A DNA stretch of 64,000 bases. It comes from Starkeya sp. ORNL1. GTDB taxonomy: Bacteria; Pseudomonadota; Alphaproteobacteria; Rhizobiales; Xanthobacteraceae. Under the pieces are notes generated by a model. The model worked only from the letters and a program-made list of their open reading frames with translations. It was not told the DNA's origin and made no database searches. Both the position numbers and the translations under genes were made by a program. The stretch is taken from the NCBI RefSeq assembly GCF_012971745.1, contig NZ_CP048834.1, positions 1 through 64,000 of the forward strand, written 5' to 3'. This document shows positions 9,851 to 19,097 of this stretch, one piece after another. Each line of letters opens with the position of its first letter. Within the stretch, counting starts at the first letter, position 1.

Positions 9851-10888
9851 CTATGCGGAAGCGAACGCGGGGCTGGCCACGATGCAGTCGCGGCCGCGCC
9901 GCTTCGCCTCATAGAGCGCGGCATCGGCGGCGGCGACCAGCTTGCCGGCTTCCACTTCGTGTCCGCTCAACGTGGCGACGCCGATGCTGGCGGTGACGAG
10001 GCCGCCGAGCGGGTGGGGGAGCGCCGCCTTGGCCAGCCATCGCTGCAGCCGCTCTGCGACGTGGCAGGCGCCGGCGCTGTCGGTATCGGGCAGCACGACG
10101 GCGAATTCCTCGCCGCCATAACGGCACGTGGCGTCATAGGGGCGCGAGACCGCGCCGGCGAGCAGGCCGCCGAGCCGGCGCAGCACCTCGTCGCCAGCCT
10201 GGTGACCCAGCATGTCGTTCAGCGGCTTGAAGCGGTCGAGGTCGATCAGCAGCAGCGAGAGTGGCGCGCCGGTGCGGTGGGCGCGGCGTACTGCGCGGTC
10301 GATGGCGTCATCGAAGCCGCGGCGGTTGGCGATACCGGTAAGCGCGTCGATCTGCGAAAGCCGGGTCAGCTCCTGATTGAGCTTGTGCAGTTCGATCTCA
10401 TCAATGGCGATGGCGGCGAGTTCGCGCAGCGGTTCGACATCGAAACCGGACGCATCGGCGGCGTCGCGGCGCATCACGCACATCGAGCCGATGACGAGGT
10501 CCGGGGCGACCACGAGCGGTACCCCGGCATAGAAGCGTAGCGTCAGCAGCGGTACGATCGGATGGCCCTCAAGGCGCGGATCGGTCTTCAGATCGCCGAC
10601 GATGAGGGGCTCGCCGCTTTCGATGATCAGATTGCAGACGCTGTCCTTGCGGGCGATGAAGGGCGCGATCTCGTCGGAACTGACCGCTTTCATCCATTGG
10701 AAGTCGGCGTCGACAAGGCCGATGAACGCGACGTCCGCTCCATAGAAGCGTGTAGCGAGGCGGGTCAGCCGGTCGAAGCGCTCATCCCGGCCGGTGTCCA
10801 TGATGCTGCACGCGGACAAGACGTCGAGACGTTCGGTCTCGTTGGCAGGCGGCTGCGGCAAGGTCCACAAATCGGCACGCTCCGGCAA
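9851..10888 (-). CDS. Diguanylate cyclase with GAF sensor domain
   Basis: This 345-residue cytoplasmic protein should make the second messenger cyclic di-GMP from GTP. A GAF domain covers about residues 20-170 and a GGDEF domain about 178-340. The active-site motif is GGEEF at 258-262, an active-competent variant. The inhibitory site RPYD lies at 249-252, exactly five residues before it, so product feedback control is expected. A typical coiled linker (ELHKLNQELTRLSQIDALTGIANRRGF) joins the domains. It is convergent with the aldose epimerase-like gene. The GAF ligand cannot be read from sequence. Confidence 0.93.
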   Translation of the reverse strand: MPERADLWTLPQPPANETERLDVLSACSIMDTGRDERFDRLTRLATRFYGADVAFIGLVDADFQWMKAVSSDEIAPFIARKDSVCNLIIESGEPLIVGDLKTDPRLEGHPIVPLLTLRFYAGVPLVVAPDLVIGSMCVMRRDAADASGFDVEPLRELAAIAIDEIELHKLNQELTRLSQIDALTGIANRRGFDDAIDRAVRRAHRTGAPLSLLLIDLDRFKPLNDMLGHQAGDEVLRRLGGLLAGAVSRPYDATCRYGGEEFAVVLPDTDSAGACHVAERLQRWLAKAALPHPLGGLVTASIGVATLSGHEVEAGKLVAAADAALYEAKRRGRDCIVASPAFASA

Positions 10889-11044
10889 TCAACGCGGCCG
10901 CATGCTGCGGTGCAGGATGACGGTGCGCAAGCCGGATTGGCCAGCGAGGTTAAATCCACCCGAAGTTTCACCCTCGGGTGGAGAATGCCGGACTGTGCAC
11001 TCAATCTCCGCGAGAAATCAGGCCTCGCACGGATCAGGGCGACG

Positions 11045-12475
11045 CTAGTGCCCGGTCACGGAGCGGGGCACCGGCCTCTGCTCGGACTCGCCGGACAGCA
11101 TCTCGCCGGTGGCGGCGAGGTCGGCGAGGAAGCCGTCGCACCAGTCATGGATGGTTCGCGCCTTCACCTTGGCCATGTTGTCCTCCCAGCGGGCGATGCG
11201 CTCCTCGCGCGGCATGCGCAGCGCGAGATCGAACGCCTCGGCCATGCCCTCGACGTCATAGGGATTGATGATGAGCGCTCCGGACATCTCGTCCGCGGCG
11301 CCGGCGAAGCGCGACAGCACCAGCACGCCGGGATTCTCGGGATCCTGCGCCGCGACATATTCCTTGGCGACGAGGTTCATGCCGTCGCGCAATGGGGTGA
11401 CGAGGCCGAGCCGGGCGGCGCGGTAGATCGCGGCCAGCGTCGGGCGGGGGAAGGGCTTGTTGAGATAGCGCAGCGGTACCCAGTCGAACTCGGCGTAGCG
11501 GCCGTTTATGGCGCCGGCGCTCTCCTCCAGCTCGCGGCGCAGCGCCCGATACTCCGCCACCTCGCCGCGGCTGACCGGGGCGATCTGCATCATCGTCACC
11601 TTCGAGCGATGCTCAGGATATCGTTCAAGAAGGTCTTCGAAAGCACTGAATTTGTTTGGCAACCCTTTCGAGTAATCGAGGCGGTCGACTCCTATGGCGA
11701 GTGTGCGTCCGGCCAGGCTGGCATCGAGGCGCTTCCTGTCCTGACCGCCGATCGACGCGGTGGCGTCACGCACGAAGGCGTCGACATCGATGCCGATCGG
11801 ATAGGCGACGACGCGGAAGCGCCGGCCCTGCATGCCGACCACGCCGCCCGGCCCGATCCAACCCTTGGCCTCGGCCGAGATATAGGTGAGCAGGGCGCGC
11901 ACATCGTGCTCGGTCTGCAGGCCGACAAGGTCGTAATGCGAGAGGTCGCGCACCAAAGCGGCGTGCGAAGGCAGGCAATAGAACACTTCGGGCGTCGGCC
12001 AGGGGATGTGGTGGAAATAGCCGATCCGGCCTTCGAAGCCGAGCGCGCGCAGTTCGGTGCCCAGCGGGATGAAGTGATAGTCGTGCACCCAGACCACGTC
12101 GTCGGGCTTCAACAGCGGCATCAGCGCCTTGGCGAAGGCGGCATTGACGCGGCGATAGGCTTCCCAATCTGAGCGGTGGAAGCTGAGCGAGCCGAGCCGG
12201 TAGTGGCAGAGCGGCCAGAGCGTGCCGTTGGCATAGCCGGCATAATGCGCGCGCTGCTCTTCGGGATCGAGGGTGAGCAGGGCGTAAGTGATGCGGCCGG
12301 CCTTGGTCACTTTCGGCTCGGCCGGCGGATTGACCTCGGTCTCCCCGCTCCAGCCGAACCACAGGCCACCGCGTCTGTTCAAGGCTTCCCGCAGCGCCAC
12401 CGCCAGTCCGCCGGCCTTGGCCAGACGCTCTTTCGGTGACGCTACGCGATTGGAAACGATTACGAGCCGCGCCAG
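11045..12475 (-). CDS. otsA: Trehalose-6-phosphate synthase OtsA (apparent CTG start)
   Basis: This GT20 glycosyltransferase joins UDP-glucose and glucose-6-phosphate into trehalose-6-phosphate. It has the N-terminal LVIVSNRV strand, GLAVAL, the HDYH motif ([12 protein letters not shown]) and [11 protein letters not shown]. Family members usually start M-x-R-L-V-x-V-S-N-R, which puts the start at CTG 12475, six bases after an ideal GGAGGA Shine-Dalgarno sequence. That gives 476 residues, close to E. coli OtsA. The only in-frame ATG (12490) lies directly upstream of this GGAGGA. It is the last gene of the otsB-GH15-otsA operon and overlaps the GH15 stop. Confidence 0.9.
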   Translation of the reverse strand: MARLVIVSNRVASPKERLAKAGGLAVALREALNRRGGLWFGWSGETEVNPPAEPKVTKAGRITYALLTLDPEEQRAHYAGYANGTLWPLCHYRLGSLSFHRSDWEAYRRVNAAFAKALMPLLKPDDVVWVHDYHFIPLGTELRALGFEGRIGYFHHIPWPTPEVFYCLPSHAALVRDLSHYDLVGLQTEHDVRALLTYISAEAKGWIGPGGVVGMQGRRFRVVAYPIGIDVDAFVRDATASIGGQDRKRLDASLAGRTLAIGVDRLDYSKGLPNKFSAFEDLLERYPEHRSKVTMMQIAPVSRGEVAEYRALRRELEESAGAINGRYAEFDWVPLRYLNKPFPRPTLAAIYRAARLGLVTPLRDGMNLVAKEYVAAQDPENPGVLVLSRFAGAADEMSGALIINPYDVEGMAEAFDLALRMPREERIARWEDNMAKVKARTIHDWCDGFLADLAATGEMLSGESEQRPVPRSVTGH

Positions 12476-14256
12476 AATGCTTCCTCCCATGTCTTCGACA
12501 GGCGCATCGCCGTGTCGATGAGACCGACCATCGAATAGGTCTGCGGGATGTTGCCCCACAGCTCGAGGGTCTGATTGTCGATGTCCTCGGAGAGCAGGCC
12601 GGCATCGTTGCGACGGGCGAGCAGGCTCTCGAACATCTCGCGCGCCTCGTCGCGCCGCCCGATGAGGTCGAGCGCGCCGGCGTACCAGAAGGAGCAGATG
12701 GTGAAGGAGGTCTCGGGCAGGCCGAAATCGTCCTCACCGGCGTAGCGCATCAAATAGCCGTTGCGCTTGAGGTCGCGGCCGATGCGGTCGACCGTGGCGA
12801 CATAGCGCGGATCGTCCGGTCGCACGAAGCCGAGCTCGGCCAGCAGCAGCAGGCTGGCGTCGAGCTGCCCCTCGCGGTCGGCATCGACGAACGAGCCCAT
12901 CTTCTCGTCCCAGGCGAAGCTGAGCACCCGGGCGCGAATGGTGTTGGCCTGTTCCTTCCAGAAGGCACCGCGCTCCGCCAGGCCCAGCCGGCGGGCGATG
13001 CGGGCGAGCCGGTCGCAGGCGGCCCAGCCCATCACCGCGGAGAAGGTGTGGATGCGGCGCCGGCCGCGCAGTTCCCAGAGACCGGCGTCCGGCTCGAAGG
13101 CGAAGTCGACGGCCCGGGCGCCGACACCCTCCAGCAGCTGAAACAGCGCGAGATCGCCGCGGTTCGGCAGGCGATGGTCGAAGAACATCTGCGCCGCGGC
13201 GAGCACGACATGGCCGTAGCCGTCATTCTGCACCTGCATCGCCGCCTGGTTGCCGACCCGCACCGGCCCCATGCCGCGATAGCCGGCAAGCGCCTCGGCA
13301 AAGCCTTCATCGAGCGGCGTGCCGGGCACGATGGAATAGACCGGTGCCAGCCGGCCGGACGGGTCGGAGGCGATCACCGTCGTCAGATAGCGGATGTAGT
13401 CTTCCATGGTGCGGGTGGCGCCGAGCTGGTTCAGCGCGCGCACGGTGAAGTAGGAATCCCTGAGCCAGCAGTGCCGGTAGTCCCAGTTGCGGATCGAACC
13501 GGACGCCTCGGGGATCGAAGTGGTAAGCGCGGCGACGATGCCGCCGGTCTCCTCATAGGCGCACAATTTCAGCGAGATGGCGGAGCGGATGACGGCGTCC
13601 TGCCATTCATAGGGAATGGAGAGGAAACGCACCCATTCGTACCAGTATTCGCGGGTCTTCTCCTCGAAGCCGCGGGTGGTCTCGATGAGGCCCGAGGCGA
13701 ACGGTTCGTCCGGGCCCAGCACGACCGTCGCCGAGCGGCTGAGCACGAAAGGCCGCTCTTCGGCGATATAGACGATGGGCAGGTCGGTGGTGGCGCGCAG
13801 CGCGAAGTCCTCGCCGGCAAAGCGCATGTGGTTGGAGCCACGCACCGGGGCCGGGCGGGTGGCACCCCATTTGAAATGCGGGCGCAGCCGCACCGTTACC
13901 CGGCACATTCCGGAGAGCGGCTCGATCCGGCGAACCAGCATGGACGGGCGATAGATGCGGTCATAGAGCTTGAAGCGCGGCGCGAAGTCGGTGATGCGGA
14001 GTTTCGCGCCCTGGTCGTTCTCCAGCACCGTCTCGATGATTGCGGTGTTCTCGACATAGCGCCGCGTCGCCTTCACCTGGCCGTCGAGCACGACGTCGAA
14101 GAAGCCGGCCTCCGGCTCGTCGCCGCCGATCAGCGCGGAGAAGATCGGGTCGCCGTCGATGCGGGGCCAGCAGCACCAGCTGATCCGGCCCGAGCCGTCG
14201 ATGAGGGCGGCAATGGTGCCGTTGCCGATGGCGGCAAGGTTGAGATCAGCGCTCAA
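12460..14256 (-). CDS. Glycoside hydrolase family 15 protein (glucoamylase/trehalase-like)
   Basis: This 598-residue enzyme belongs to GH15. It has an N-terminal beta-sandwich domain (about 1-240) and an (alpha/alpha)6 barrel with the conserved segments IRNWDYRHCWLRDSYF (near 260-275) and the late SFTICSFWYAGAL region. Bacterial GH15 proteins beside otsAB include glucoamylases and trehalases; which one applies here is not decided by sequence alone. It starts with TTG 14256, overlapping the otsB stop by 4 bp and preceded by AAGGTGG, so translation is coupled. Its stop lies within the start region of otsA. No signal peptide is seen, so it acts on cytoplasmic sugar. Confidence 0.88.
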   Translation of the reverse strand: MSADLNLAAIGNGTIAALIDGSGRISWCCWPRIDGDPIFSALIGGDEPEAGFFDVVLDGQVKATRRYVENTAIIETVLENDQGAKLRITDFAPRFKLYDRIYRPSMLVRRIEPLSGMCRVTVRLRPHFKWGATRPAPVRGSNHMRFAGEDFALRATTDLPIVYIAEERPFVLSRSATVVLGPDEPFASGLIETTRGFEEKTREYWYEWVRFLSIPYEWQDAVIRSAISLKLCAYEETGGIVAALTTSIPEASGSIRNWDYRHCWLRDSYFTVRALNQLGATRTMEDYIRYLTTVIASDPSGRLAPVYSIVPGTPLDEGFAEALAGYRGMGPVRVGNQAAMQVQNDGYGHVVLAAAQMFFDHRLPNRGDLALFQLLEGVGARAVDFAFEPDAGLWELRGRRRIHTFSAVMGWAACDRLARIARRLGLAERGAFWKEQANTIRARVLSFAWDEKMGSFVDADREGQLDASLLLLAELGFVRPDDPRYVATVDRIGRDLKRNGYLMRYAGEDDFGLPETSFTICSFWYAGALDLIGRRDEAREMFESLLARRNDAGLLSEDIDNQTLELWGNIPQTYSMVGLIDTAMRLSKTWEEAFWRGS

Positions 14257-14999
14257 GAGGCCACCTTTTCGAGTTGCGCGGGCAGAGCCGCGAGCCAGGC
14301 CCGCACCCGGGTCGGTCCGCTCATGTGGAAATCGGCGTGGCCGGTGGCGCGCGGGCCCACCGCGATGGCGATGCCGCCCATGTCGCGCACCGCCATGAAG
14401 CCATCCTCGTCGGTGACGTCGTCGCCGAGGAAGATCGGCGTGCGCCCGGCGAACGACGCACTCTTCATCAAGGTGGCGACCGCCGTGCCCTTGTGGTGGC
14501 CGGCCTCCCGCACCTCGATGACGTAGAGCCCGTGAAGGAACTGCACCCGGTCATCGAGGCCGCGGCCGAGCGCCATGACGCGCTCCATCACCGCATCGCC
14601 GAATTCGGGCACGGCGCGGAAATGCACCGCGAGCGAGAGCGGCTTGTGCTCGATAAAGACGCCAGGCCAGGAATCCAGCTCGCGCTTCAGCGCCGCCTCG
14701 AGCGGCGCGCGCCATTTCGGCATCGGGATCGGCACCGCGGGCGCATCGGGCGCGAGGCGCACTTCGGCGCCGTGCTGGCCGGAGGCGGCGAGCCTGGCAG
14801 GGGCGAACTTCCGGTCCATCCAGTCGATGGTGCGGCCGGAGACCAGCGCCACCGCGCCGTCGAGCGCGGTCTGCGCGGCGATCAGGCGGTCCGGCAGGTC
14901 CTTCGGAATGGTAACGCCTTCGGGATGGTCGGCGTGCTCGATCAGCGTGCCGTCAATATCGAGGAACAGGGCCCAATCAGGCCTTGGAGAAGGAAGCAT
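14253..14999 (-). CDS. otsB: Trehalose-6-phosphate phosphatase OtsB
   Basis: This 248-residue HAD-superfamily enzyme removes phosphate from trehalose-6-phosphate. The catalytic HAD motif LFLDIDGTLIEHADHPEGV lies at residues 11-29, the lysine/arginine cap segment follows, and the metal-binding FLGDDVTDEDGF motif is near 200. ATG 14999 is chosen because it begins 12 residues before the HAD motif, as in relatives; longer extensions lack similarity. It is the first gene of the trehalose operon, overlapping the next gene by 4 bp. Trehalose suggests osmotic or desiccation protection. Confidence 0.92.
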   Translation of the reverse strand: MLPSPRPDWALFLDIDGTLIEHADHPEGVTIPKDLPDRLIAAQTALDGAVALVSGRTIDWMDRKFAPARLAASGQHGAEVRLAPDAPAVPIPMPKWRAPLEAALKRELDSWPGVFIEHKPLSLAVHFRAVPEFGDAVMERVMALGRGLDDRVQFLHGLYVIEVREAGHHKGTAVATLMKSASFAGRTPIFLGDDVTDEDGFMAVRDMGGIAIAVGPRATGHADFHMSGPTRVRAWLAALPAQLEKVAS

Positions 15000-15313
15000 G
15001 CCGTATCCCGATGCCATCGCGAGCCCACTGCACCGGTCATACCCCGATCGTCTTCCGCGCCGGAGGTAAGGGCGCAGCGGGGTCGGGTATCGCGATGCAG
15101 CATGGCCTAACGCATGAGGGGAAAGGACGTTCCGCTGCTGTTTCGTCATTCCGGACGGCCGAAGGCCGAGCTGGAGCCGCGCAAATATCGGAGAGCGATC
15201 CGGAGGAGGGGTCTACCCTTGCCCGCCGCCACCCCGAAGGTTACATAGCGGCCAACCAATTCATCGCCACTTCCGGCTCGCCACCGCGCCAGCGCGCAAG
15301 GTTTTCCATCGCC
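15000..15313. promoter_or_regulatory. Divergent otsB/ettA promoter region
   Basis: This 314-bp gap separates the leftward trehalose operon from rightward ettA. No gene is supported here and I could not assign a clear promoter. It should hold both start sites because nothing upstream on either strand can supply them. Confidence 0.35.
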
Positions 15314-16969
15314 ATGGCTTCCTACCAGTACGTCTACCACATGCACGGCATGTCCAAGGCCTATCCGGGCGGCAAGAAGATCCTGGACAATGTCCATCTG
15401 TCCTTCTACCCGACCGCCAAGATCGGCGTGCTCGGGCCGAACGGCTCGGGCAAATCGACGCTGCTCAAGATCATGGCCGGCATCGACAAGGACTTCCAGG
15501 GCGAGGCCTGGGTCGCGGAGGGCGCGCGCGTCGGCTATCTCGCGCAGGAGCCGTATCTCGATCCGGCCAAGAGCGTGCGCGAGAACGTCATGGAGGGCGT
15601 CGCCAAGCAGCAGGCGATCCTCGAGCGCTACAACGAACTCGCCATGAACTATTCCGACGAGACCGCGGATGAGATGACCCGGCTCCAGGACGAGATCGAG
15701 GCGCAAGGCCTGTGGGACCTCGACAGCAAGGTCGACCAGGCGATGGACGCGCTGCGCTGCCCGCCTGACGATGCCGATGTCTCGAAGCTCTCGGGCGGCG
15801 AGCGGCGGCGCGTCGCGCTATGCCAGCTGCTGCTCTCGCAGCCGGAACTGCTGCTGCTCGACGAACCGACCAACCATCTCGACGCCGAGACCACCAACTG
15901 GCTCGAAGGCCATTTGCGGAACTATCCGGGTGCGATCCTGATCGTCACCCATGACCGCTACTTCCTCGACAATGTGACGGGCTGGATCCTCGAGCTCGAT
16001 CGCGGCCGCGGCATTCCCTATGAGGGCAACTACTCGTCCTGGCTTGGGCAGAAGACCAAGCGCATGGCGCAGGAAAGCCGCGAGGACGAAGCCCGCCAAC
16101 GCGCGCTCGCCTCCGAGCAGGAATGGATCGCGGCTTCGCCCAAGGCGCGCCAGGCCAAGAACAAGGCGCGCATCCAGCGCTATGACGATCTCGTCAAGAA
16201 GGCGTCCGAGAAGGCGCCGACCACCGCGCAGATCGTCATCCCGGTGGCCGAGCGCCTCGGCCAGAACGTCATCGATTTCCAGGGCCTCACCAAGGGCTTC
16301 GGCGACAAGCTGCTGATCGACGATCTCTCCTTCAAGCTGCCGCCAGGCGGCATCGTCGGCGTCATCGGGCCGAACGGCGCGGGCAAGACCACGCTGTTCC
16401 GCATGATCACCGGGCAGGACAAGCCGGACGCCGGCACCATCGCCATCGGCGACAGCGTGAAGCTCGGCTATGTCGACCAGAGCCGCGACGCGCTGGACGA
16501 CCGCAAGACCGTCTGGGAGGAGATTTCGGGCGGCAACGAGATACTTTATCTCGGCAAGCGCGAGATCAATTCGCGCGCCTATTGCGGCGCCTTCAACTTC
16601 AAGGGCGGCGACCAGCAGAAGAAGGTCGGCATGCTCTCGGGCGGCGAGCGCAACCGCGTGCATCTCGCCCGTATCCTGCAGCAGGGCGCCAACGTGCTGC
16701 TGCTCGACGAACCGACCAACGACCTGGACGTCGAGACACTGCGTGCCCTGGAAGAGGCGCTGGAGGATTTCGCGGGCTGCGCCGTCATCATCTCGCATGA
16801 CCGCTTCTTCCTCGACCGCATCGCCACCCACATGCTCGCCTTCGAGGACGAGAGCCATGTGGAATGGTTCGAGGGCAATTTCGCGGATTACGAGGAAGAC
16901 AAGAAGCGCCGCCTCGGCATCGACAGCATCATCCCGCACCGGATCAAGTACAAGAAGTTCAGCCGCTGA
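15314..16969 (+). CDS. ettA: Energy-dependent translational throttle protein EttA (ABC-F)
   Basis: This 551-residue ABC-F ATPase binds the ribosomal E site and couples translation to ATP level. It carries two ABC domains in one chain. Walker A GPNGSGKST and signature LSGGERRRVALC lie in the first domain; GPNGAGKTT and LSGGERNRVHLA in the second. The charged P-site tRNA-interaction linker lies between, at about 245-320. Both Walker B motifs end LLLDEPTN, typical of ABC-F. ATG 15314 (MASYQYVYHMHGMSK) matches family starts and length. A strong convergent terminator follows the stop. Confidence 0.95.
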   Translation: MASYQYVYHMHGMSKAYPGGKKILDNVHLSFYPTAKIGVLGPNGSGKSTLLKIMAGIDKDFQGEAWVAEGARVGYLAQEPYLDPAKSVRENVMEGVAKQQAILERYNELAMNYSDETADEMTRLQDEIEAQGLWDLDSKVDQAMDALRCPPDDADVSKLSGGERRRVALCQLLLSQPELLLLDEPTNHLDAETTNWLEGHLRNYPGAILIVTHDRYFLDNVTGWILELDRGRGIPYEGNYSSWLGQKTKRMAQESREDEARQRALASEQEWIAASPKARQAKNKARIQRYDDLVKKASEKAPTTAQIVIPVAERLGQNVIDFQGLTKGFGDKLLIDDLSFKLPPGGIVGVIGPNGAGKTTLFRMITGQDKPDAGTIAIGDSVKLGYVDQSRDALDDRKTVWEEISGGNEILYLGKREINSRAYCGAFNFKGGDQQKKVGMLSGGERNRVHLARILQQGANVLLLDEPTNDLDVETLRALEEALEDFAGCAVIISHDRFFLDRIATHMLAFEDESHVEWFEGNFADYEEDKKRRLGIDSIIPHRIKYKKFSR

Positions 16970-16974
16970 GACAC

Positions 16975-17014
16975 ATCCCTCCCGTTCGCGGGCCGTCCCG
17001 CGAACGGGAGGGAT
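16975..17014. terminator. Bidirectional terminator hairpin between ettA and the VOC gene
   Basis: Two perfect 18-bp arms (16975-16992 and 16997-17014; left arm ATCCCTCCCGTTCGCGGG) surround a CCGT loop. The hairpin lies between two convergent genes. The T-run is poor, so Rho or extended pausing may contribute. Confidence 0.7.
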
Positions 17015-17023
17015 CGTTGTGCG

Positions 17024-17506
17024 TCAGCCGGCATAGGCCTGCTTCAGCCGGTCGAGATCGATCTTCACCATCTCCATCATCGCGCCCATCACGCGACCGG
17101 TGGCAGCGTTGTCGCCGGAGGTGTGGACCTTCTCGATGAGGTTTGCCGAGCCGATCTGCCAGGACAGTCCGAACTTGTCCTTGAGCCAGCCGCATTGCTG
17201 CGGCGTGCCGCCCTCGATCAGCTTGTCCCAGAAATAGTCGATCTCCTGCTGCGTCTCGCAGTCGATGAAGAAGGAGGTCGCCTCGCTGAGCTTGAAGATC
17301 GGCCCGCCATTGATGGCGCCGAATTTCTGGCCTTCCAGCTCGAACGCCACCACCATCACCGTGCCGGGTTCGCCGTGACCGCCCTCGGAATAGCGCGACA
17401 CCGCGTTGATGCGCGAATTCTCGAAGATGGAGACATAGAAATTCGCGGCCTGCTCGGCGGTGCCGTCAAACCAGAGATACGGGGTGATCTTCTGCTTCAG
17501 CGCCAT
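17024..17506 (-). CDS. VOC/PhnB-like family protein
   Basis: This 160-residue protein belongs to the vicinal-oxygen-chelate fold, in the PhnB/3-demethylubiquinone-methyltransferase-like branch. It opens ITPYLWFDGTAEQAANFYVSIF, and later has AINGGPIFKLSEATSFFIDC and CGWLKDKFGLSWQI, all typical of that branch. The branch includes many uncharacterised proteins, often encoded near ArsR-type regulators and SRPBCC proteins; an ArsR remnant lies 1.4 kb to the right. ATG 17506 follows a strong AGGAGAGGAAGGA purine stretch. No catalytic function can be assigned. Confidence 0.85.
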   Translation of the reverse strand: MALKQKITPYLWFDGTAEQAANFYVSIFENSRINAVSRYSEGGHGEPGTVMVVAFELEGQKFGAINGGPIFKLSEATSFFIDCETQQEIDYFWDKLIEGGTPQQCGWLKDKFGLSWQIGSANLIEKVHTSGDNAATGRVMGAMMEMVKIDLDRLKQAYAG

Positions 17507-17647
17507 GGTCCCGGTCCTTCCTCTCCTGAAGTCACCGCACAAGGCGGCGTCCTGGCGAGGACGAACGGGGCGCGCGCGAACCGACACCGCGACCCGCGTT
17601 TCCTGTCCGAGGTTCACATCAGGGCGCGATTTCGCTATTCGAGGGGC

Positions 17648-18868
17648 ATGCGCCGCTTCATCAGACGCCTCGTACTCCTCCTCGCCCTCGCGCCCTGGCC
17701 GGGCTTTGCGCATGCCGATGCCGGCTTCGACGCCTGGCTCGCCGCGCAATGGCCGGCGGCGCAGCAGATGGGGATATCGCGCGCCACCTTCGACCGCGAG
17801 ACCAAGGGCCTGGAGCCCGATTACGGGCTGCCCGACCTCGCCATTCCCGGCAAGCCGAGGAAGCCGGACGGGCAGGCGGAGTTCGTGCAGACGCCCGCCG
17901 CCTATGTGTCGGACGCCACCATCGGCAAGCTCGCGGTGCGTGGGCGGGCACTGGCGCAGCAGTACAAATCCCAGCTCGGCAGCATCGAGAAGCGCTTCGG
18001 CGTGCCGGGCAGCGTGGTGCTGGCGATCTGGGCGCGCGAGACCGCCTATGGCACCGCCAAGCTGAATTACGACGCGCTGCGGGTGCTGGCGACGCAGGGC
18101 TATGTCGGGCGCCGCAAGGACCAGTTCCGCGGGGAATTCCTCACTGCGCTGAAGATCCTCGACGAGGGCCATGTCTCCCGCGCGCAGATGAGGAGCTCCT
18201 GGGCCGGTGCGCTCGGGCTGACGCAGTTCCTGCCGTCCGACTATATGCGCTACGGCGTCGATCTCGACGGCGACGGCACCGCCGATATCTGGAACTCGGT
18301 GCCGGAGGCGCTGGCGGCCACCGCCAGCCTGCTGGCCTCCAAGGAGTGGCAGGCCGGCAAGCGCTGGGCCTATGAGGTGCGTCTGCCGGGCGGCTTCGAC
18401 TGCACGCAGGCCGAGCCGGACGTGACGCTGACCATCGGCGACTGGCTGAAGCGCGGCGTCACCGTCGCCGATGGCCGCCGCGTGCCGGCCGCCGCGATGA
18501 AGGACGAGGCCTCCATCATCATGCCGGCTGGGCCCTATGGGCCGGCCTTCCTGACGCCGAAGAACTATTTCGTGCTGAAGAGCTACAATTTCGCCGACCT
18601 CTACGTGCTGTTCGTCGGCCACCTCGCCGACCGCATCGAGGATGACCGGCCGTTCGCCCAACCCTGGGAGGACATAAGGCTGGTGAAGACGCGCGACATG
18701 GAGTTCATGCAGAAGGTGCTGACCCAGCGCGGCTTCTATGGCGAGAAGATCGACGGCAAGGCCGGCATGAAGACCCGCGCCGCGCTCGGCGCCTATCAGA
18801 AGGCCAACCGCCTGCCGCTCGACTGCTGGCCGACCCAGGCGCTGCTGGACCATATGCGCGGCGGATAG
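17648..18868 (+). CDS. Lytic murein transglycosylase, MltB type
   Basis: This 406-residue exported enzyme cleaves peptidoglycan glycan strands. Residues 1-24 form a signal peptide (basic start, LVLLLALAPWPGFAHA). The SLT_2 catalytic domain covers about 25-320, with the catalytic Glu131 in LAIWARETAYGT. The QFLPSDYM-type motif lies near 197. A peptidoglycan-binding type 1 domain closes the protein (about 345-403, QRGFYGEKIDGKAGMKTRAALGAYQ). ATG 17648 is chosen because it opens the signal peptide. It likely acts in the periplasm in wall turnover. Confidence 0.92.
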   Translation: MRRFIRRLVLLLALAPWPGFAHADAGFDAWLAAQWPAAQQMGISRATFDRETKGLEPDYGLPDLAIPGKPRKPDGQAEFVQTPAAYVSDATIGKLAVRGRALAQQYKSQLGSIEKRFGVPGSVVLAIWARETAYGTAKLNYDALRVLATQGYVGRRKDQFRGEFLTALKILDEGHVSRAQMRSSWAGALGLTQFLPSDYMRYGVDLDGDGTADIWNSVPEALAATASLLASKEWQAGKRWAYEVRLPGGFDCTQAEPDVTLTIGDWLKRGVTVADGRRVPAAAMKDEASIIMPAGPYGPAFLTPKNYFVLKSYNFADLYVLFVGHLADRIEDDRPFAQPWEDIRLVKTRDMEFMQKVLTQRGFYGEKIDGKAGMKTRAALGAYQKANRLPLDCWPTQALLDHMRGG

Positions 18869-18870
18869 GC

Positions 18871-19047
18871 AGCATTTCGCCCACGCTGGAGCATGCCGGG
18901 CTGGTGCGCAGCATCCAGGGCGGCCGGGAAAGCCGCTTCAACCTCTGCCCGGGGCCGATCGCGGAAGTGCGGTCGTACCTCGGCAGCGTGTCGGAGCAAT
19001 GGGACGGCGCGCTTGGCCGGCTGAAGTCGTTGGTAGAAGGTGGATAG
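18871..19047 (+). pseudogene. Truncated ArsR-family regulator (C-terminal remnant)
   Basis: Fifty-eight codons in one frame end at TAG 19045. The text includes LEHAGLVRSIQGGRESRF and a helical tail (WDGALGRLKSLVEGG), the pattern of the wing and C-terminal helix of ArsR-type winged-helix proteins that sit beside SRPBCC/VOC genes. There is no start codon and the recognition helices are missing, so the 5' part was lost, with the break next to the mltB stop. Confidence 0.6.
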
Positions 19048-19066
19048 AAAGGCGCTGTCTTCCATG

Positions 19067-19089
19067 TTAGCTTAGCTAGATTAGCTAGG
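19067..19089 (+). promoter_or_regulatory. Putative toxin-antitoxin operator
   Basis: Three TAGCT/TAGCTA units are packed in 23 bp ending 8 bp before the antitoxin ATG. TAGCTA is self-complementary, so this is a plausible autoregulatory site for the Phd-like antitoxin. The start has no clear Shine-Dalgarno sequence, so a short or leaderless transcript is possible. Confidence 0.45.
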
Positions 19090-19097
19090 CGGCTCCG

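Noticed and set aside
10956..10981. Hairpin CCACCCGA/TCGGGTGG between the GGDEF and otsA genes as a terminator
   Set aside because: The stem is short and no T-run follows on either strand.
10562..12172. Rightward open frame of 536 codons across the GGDEF and otsA genes
   Set aside because: It spans two unrelated leftward genes and their gap, which a real gene would not mirror.
12436..14526. Long rightward open frame of 696 codons opposite the GH15 gene
   Set aside because: It mirrors GH15 codon structure, has a His/Arg/Gly-rich product without domains, and the leftward frame has clear family motifs.
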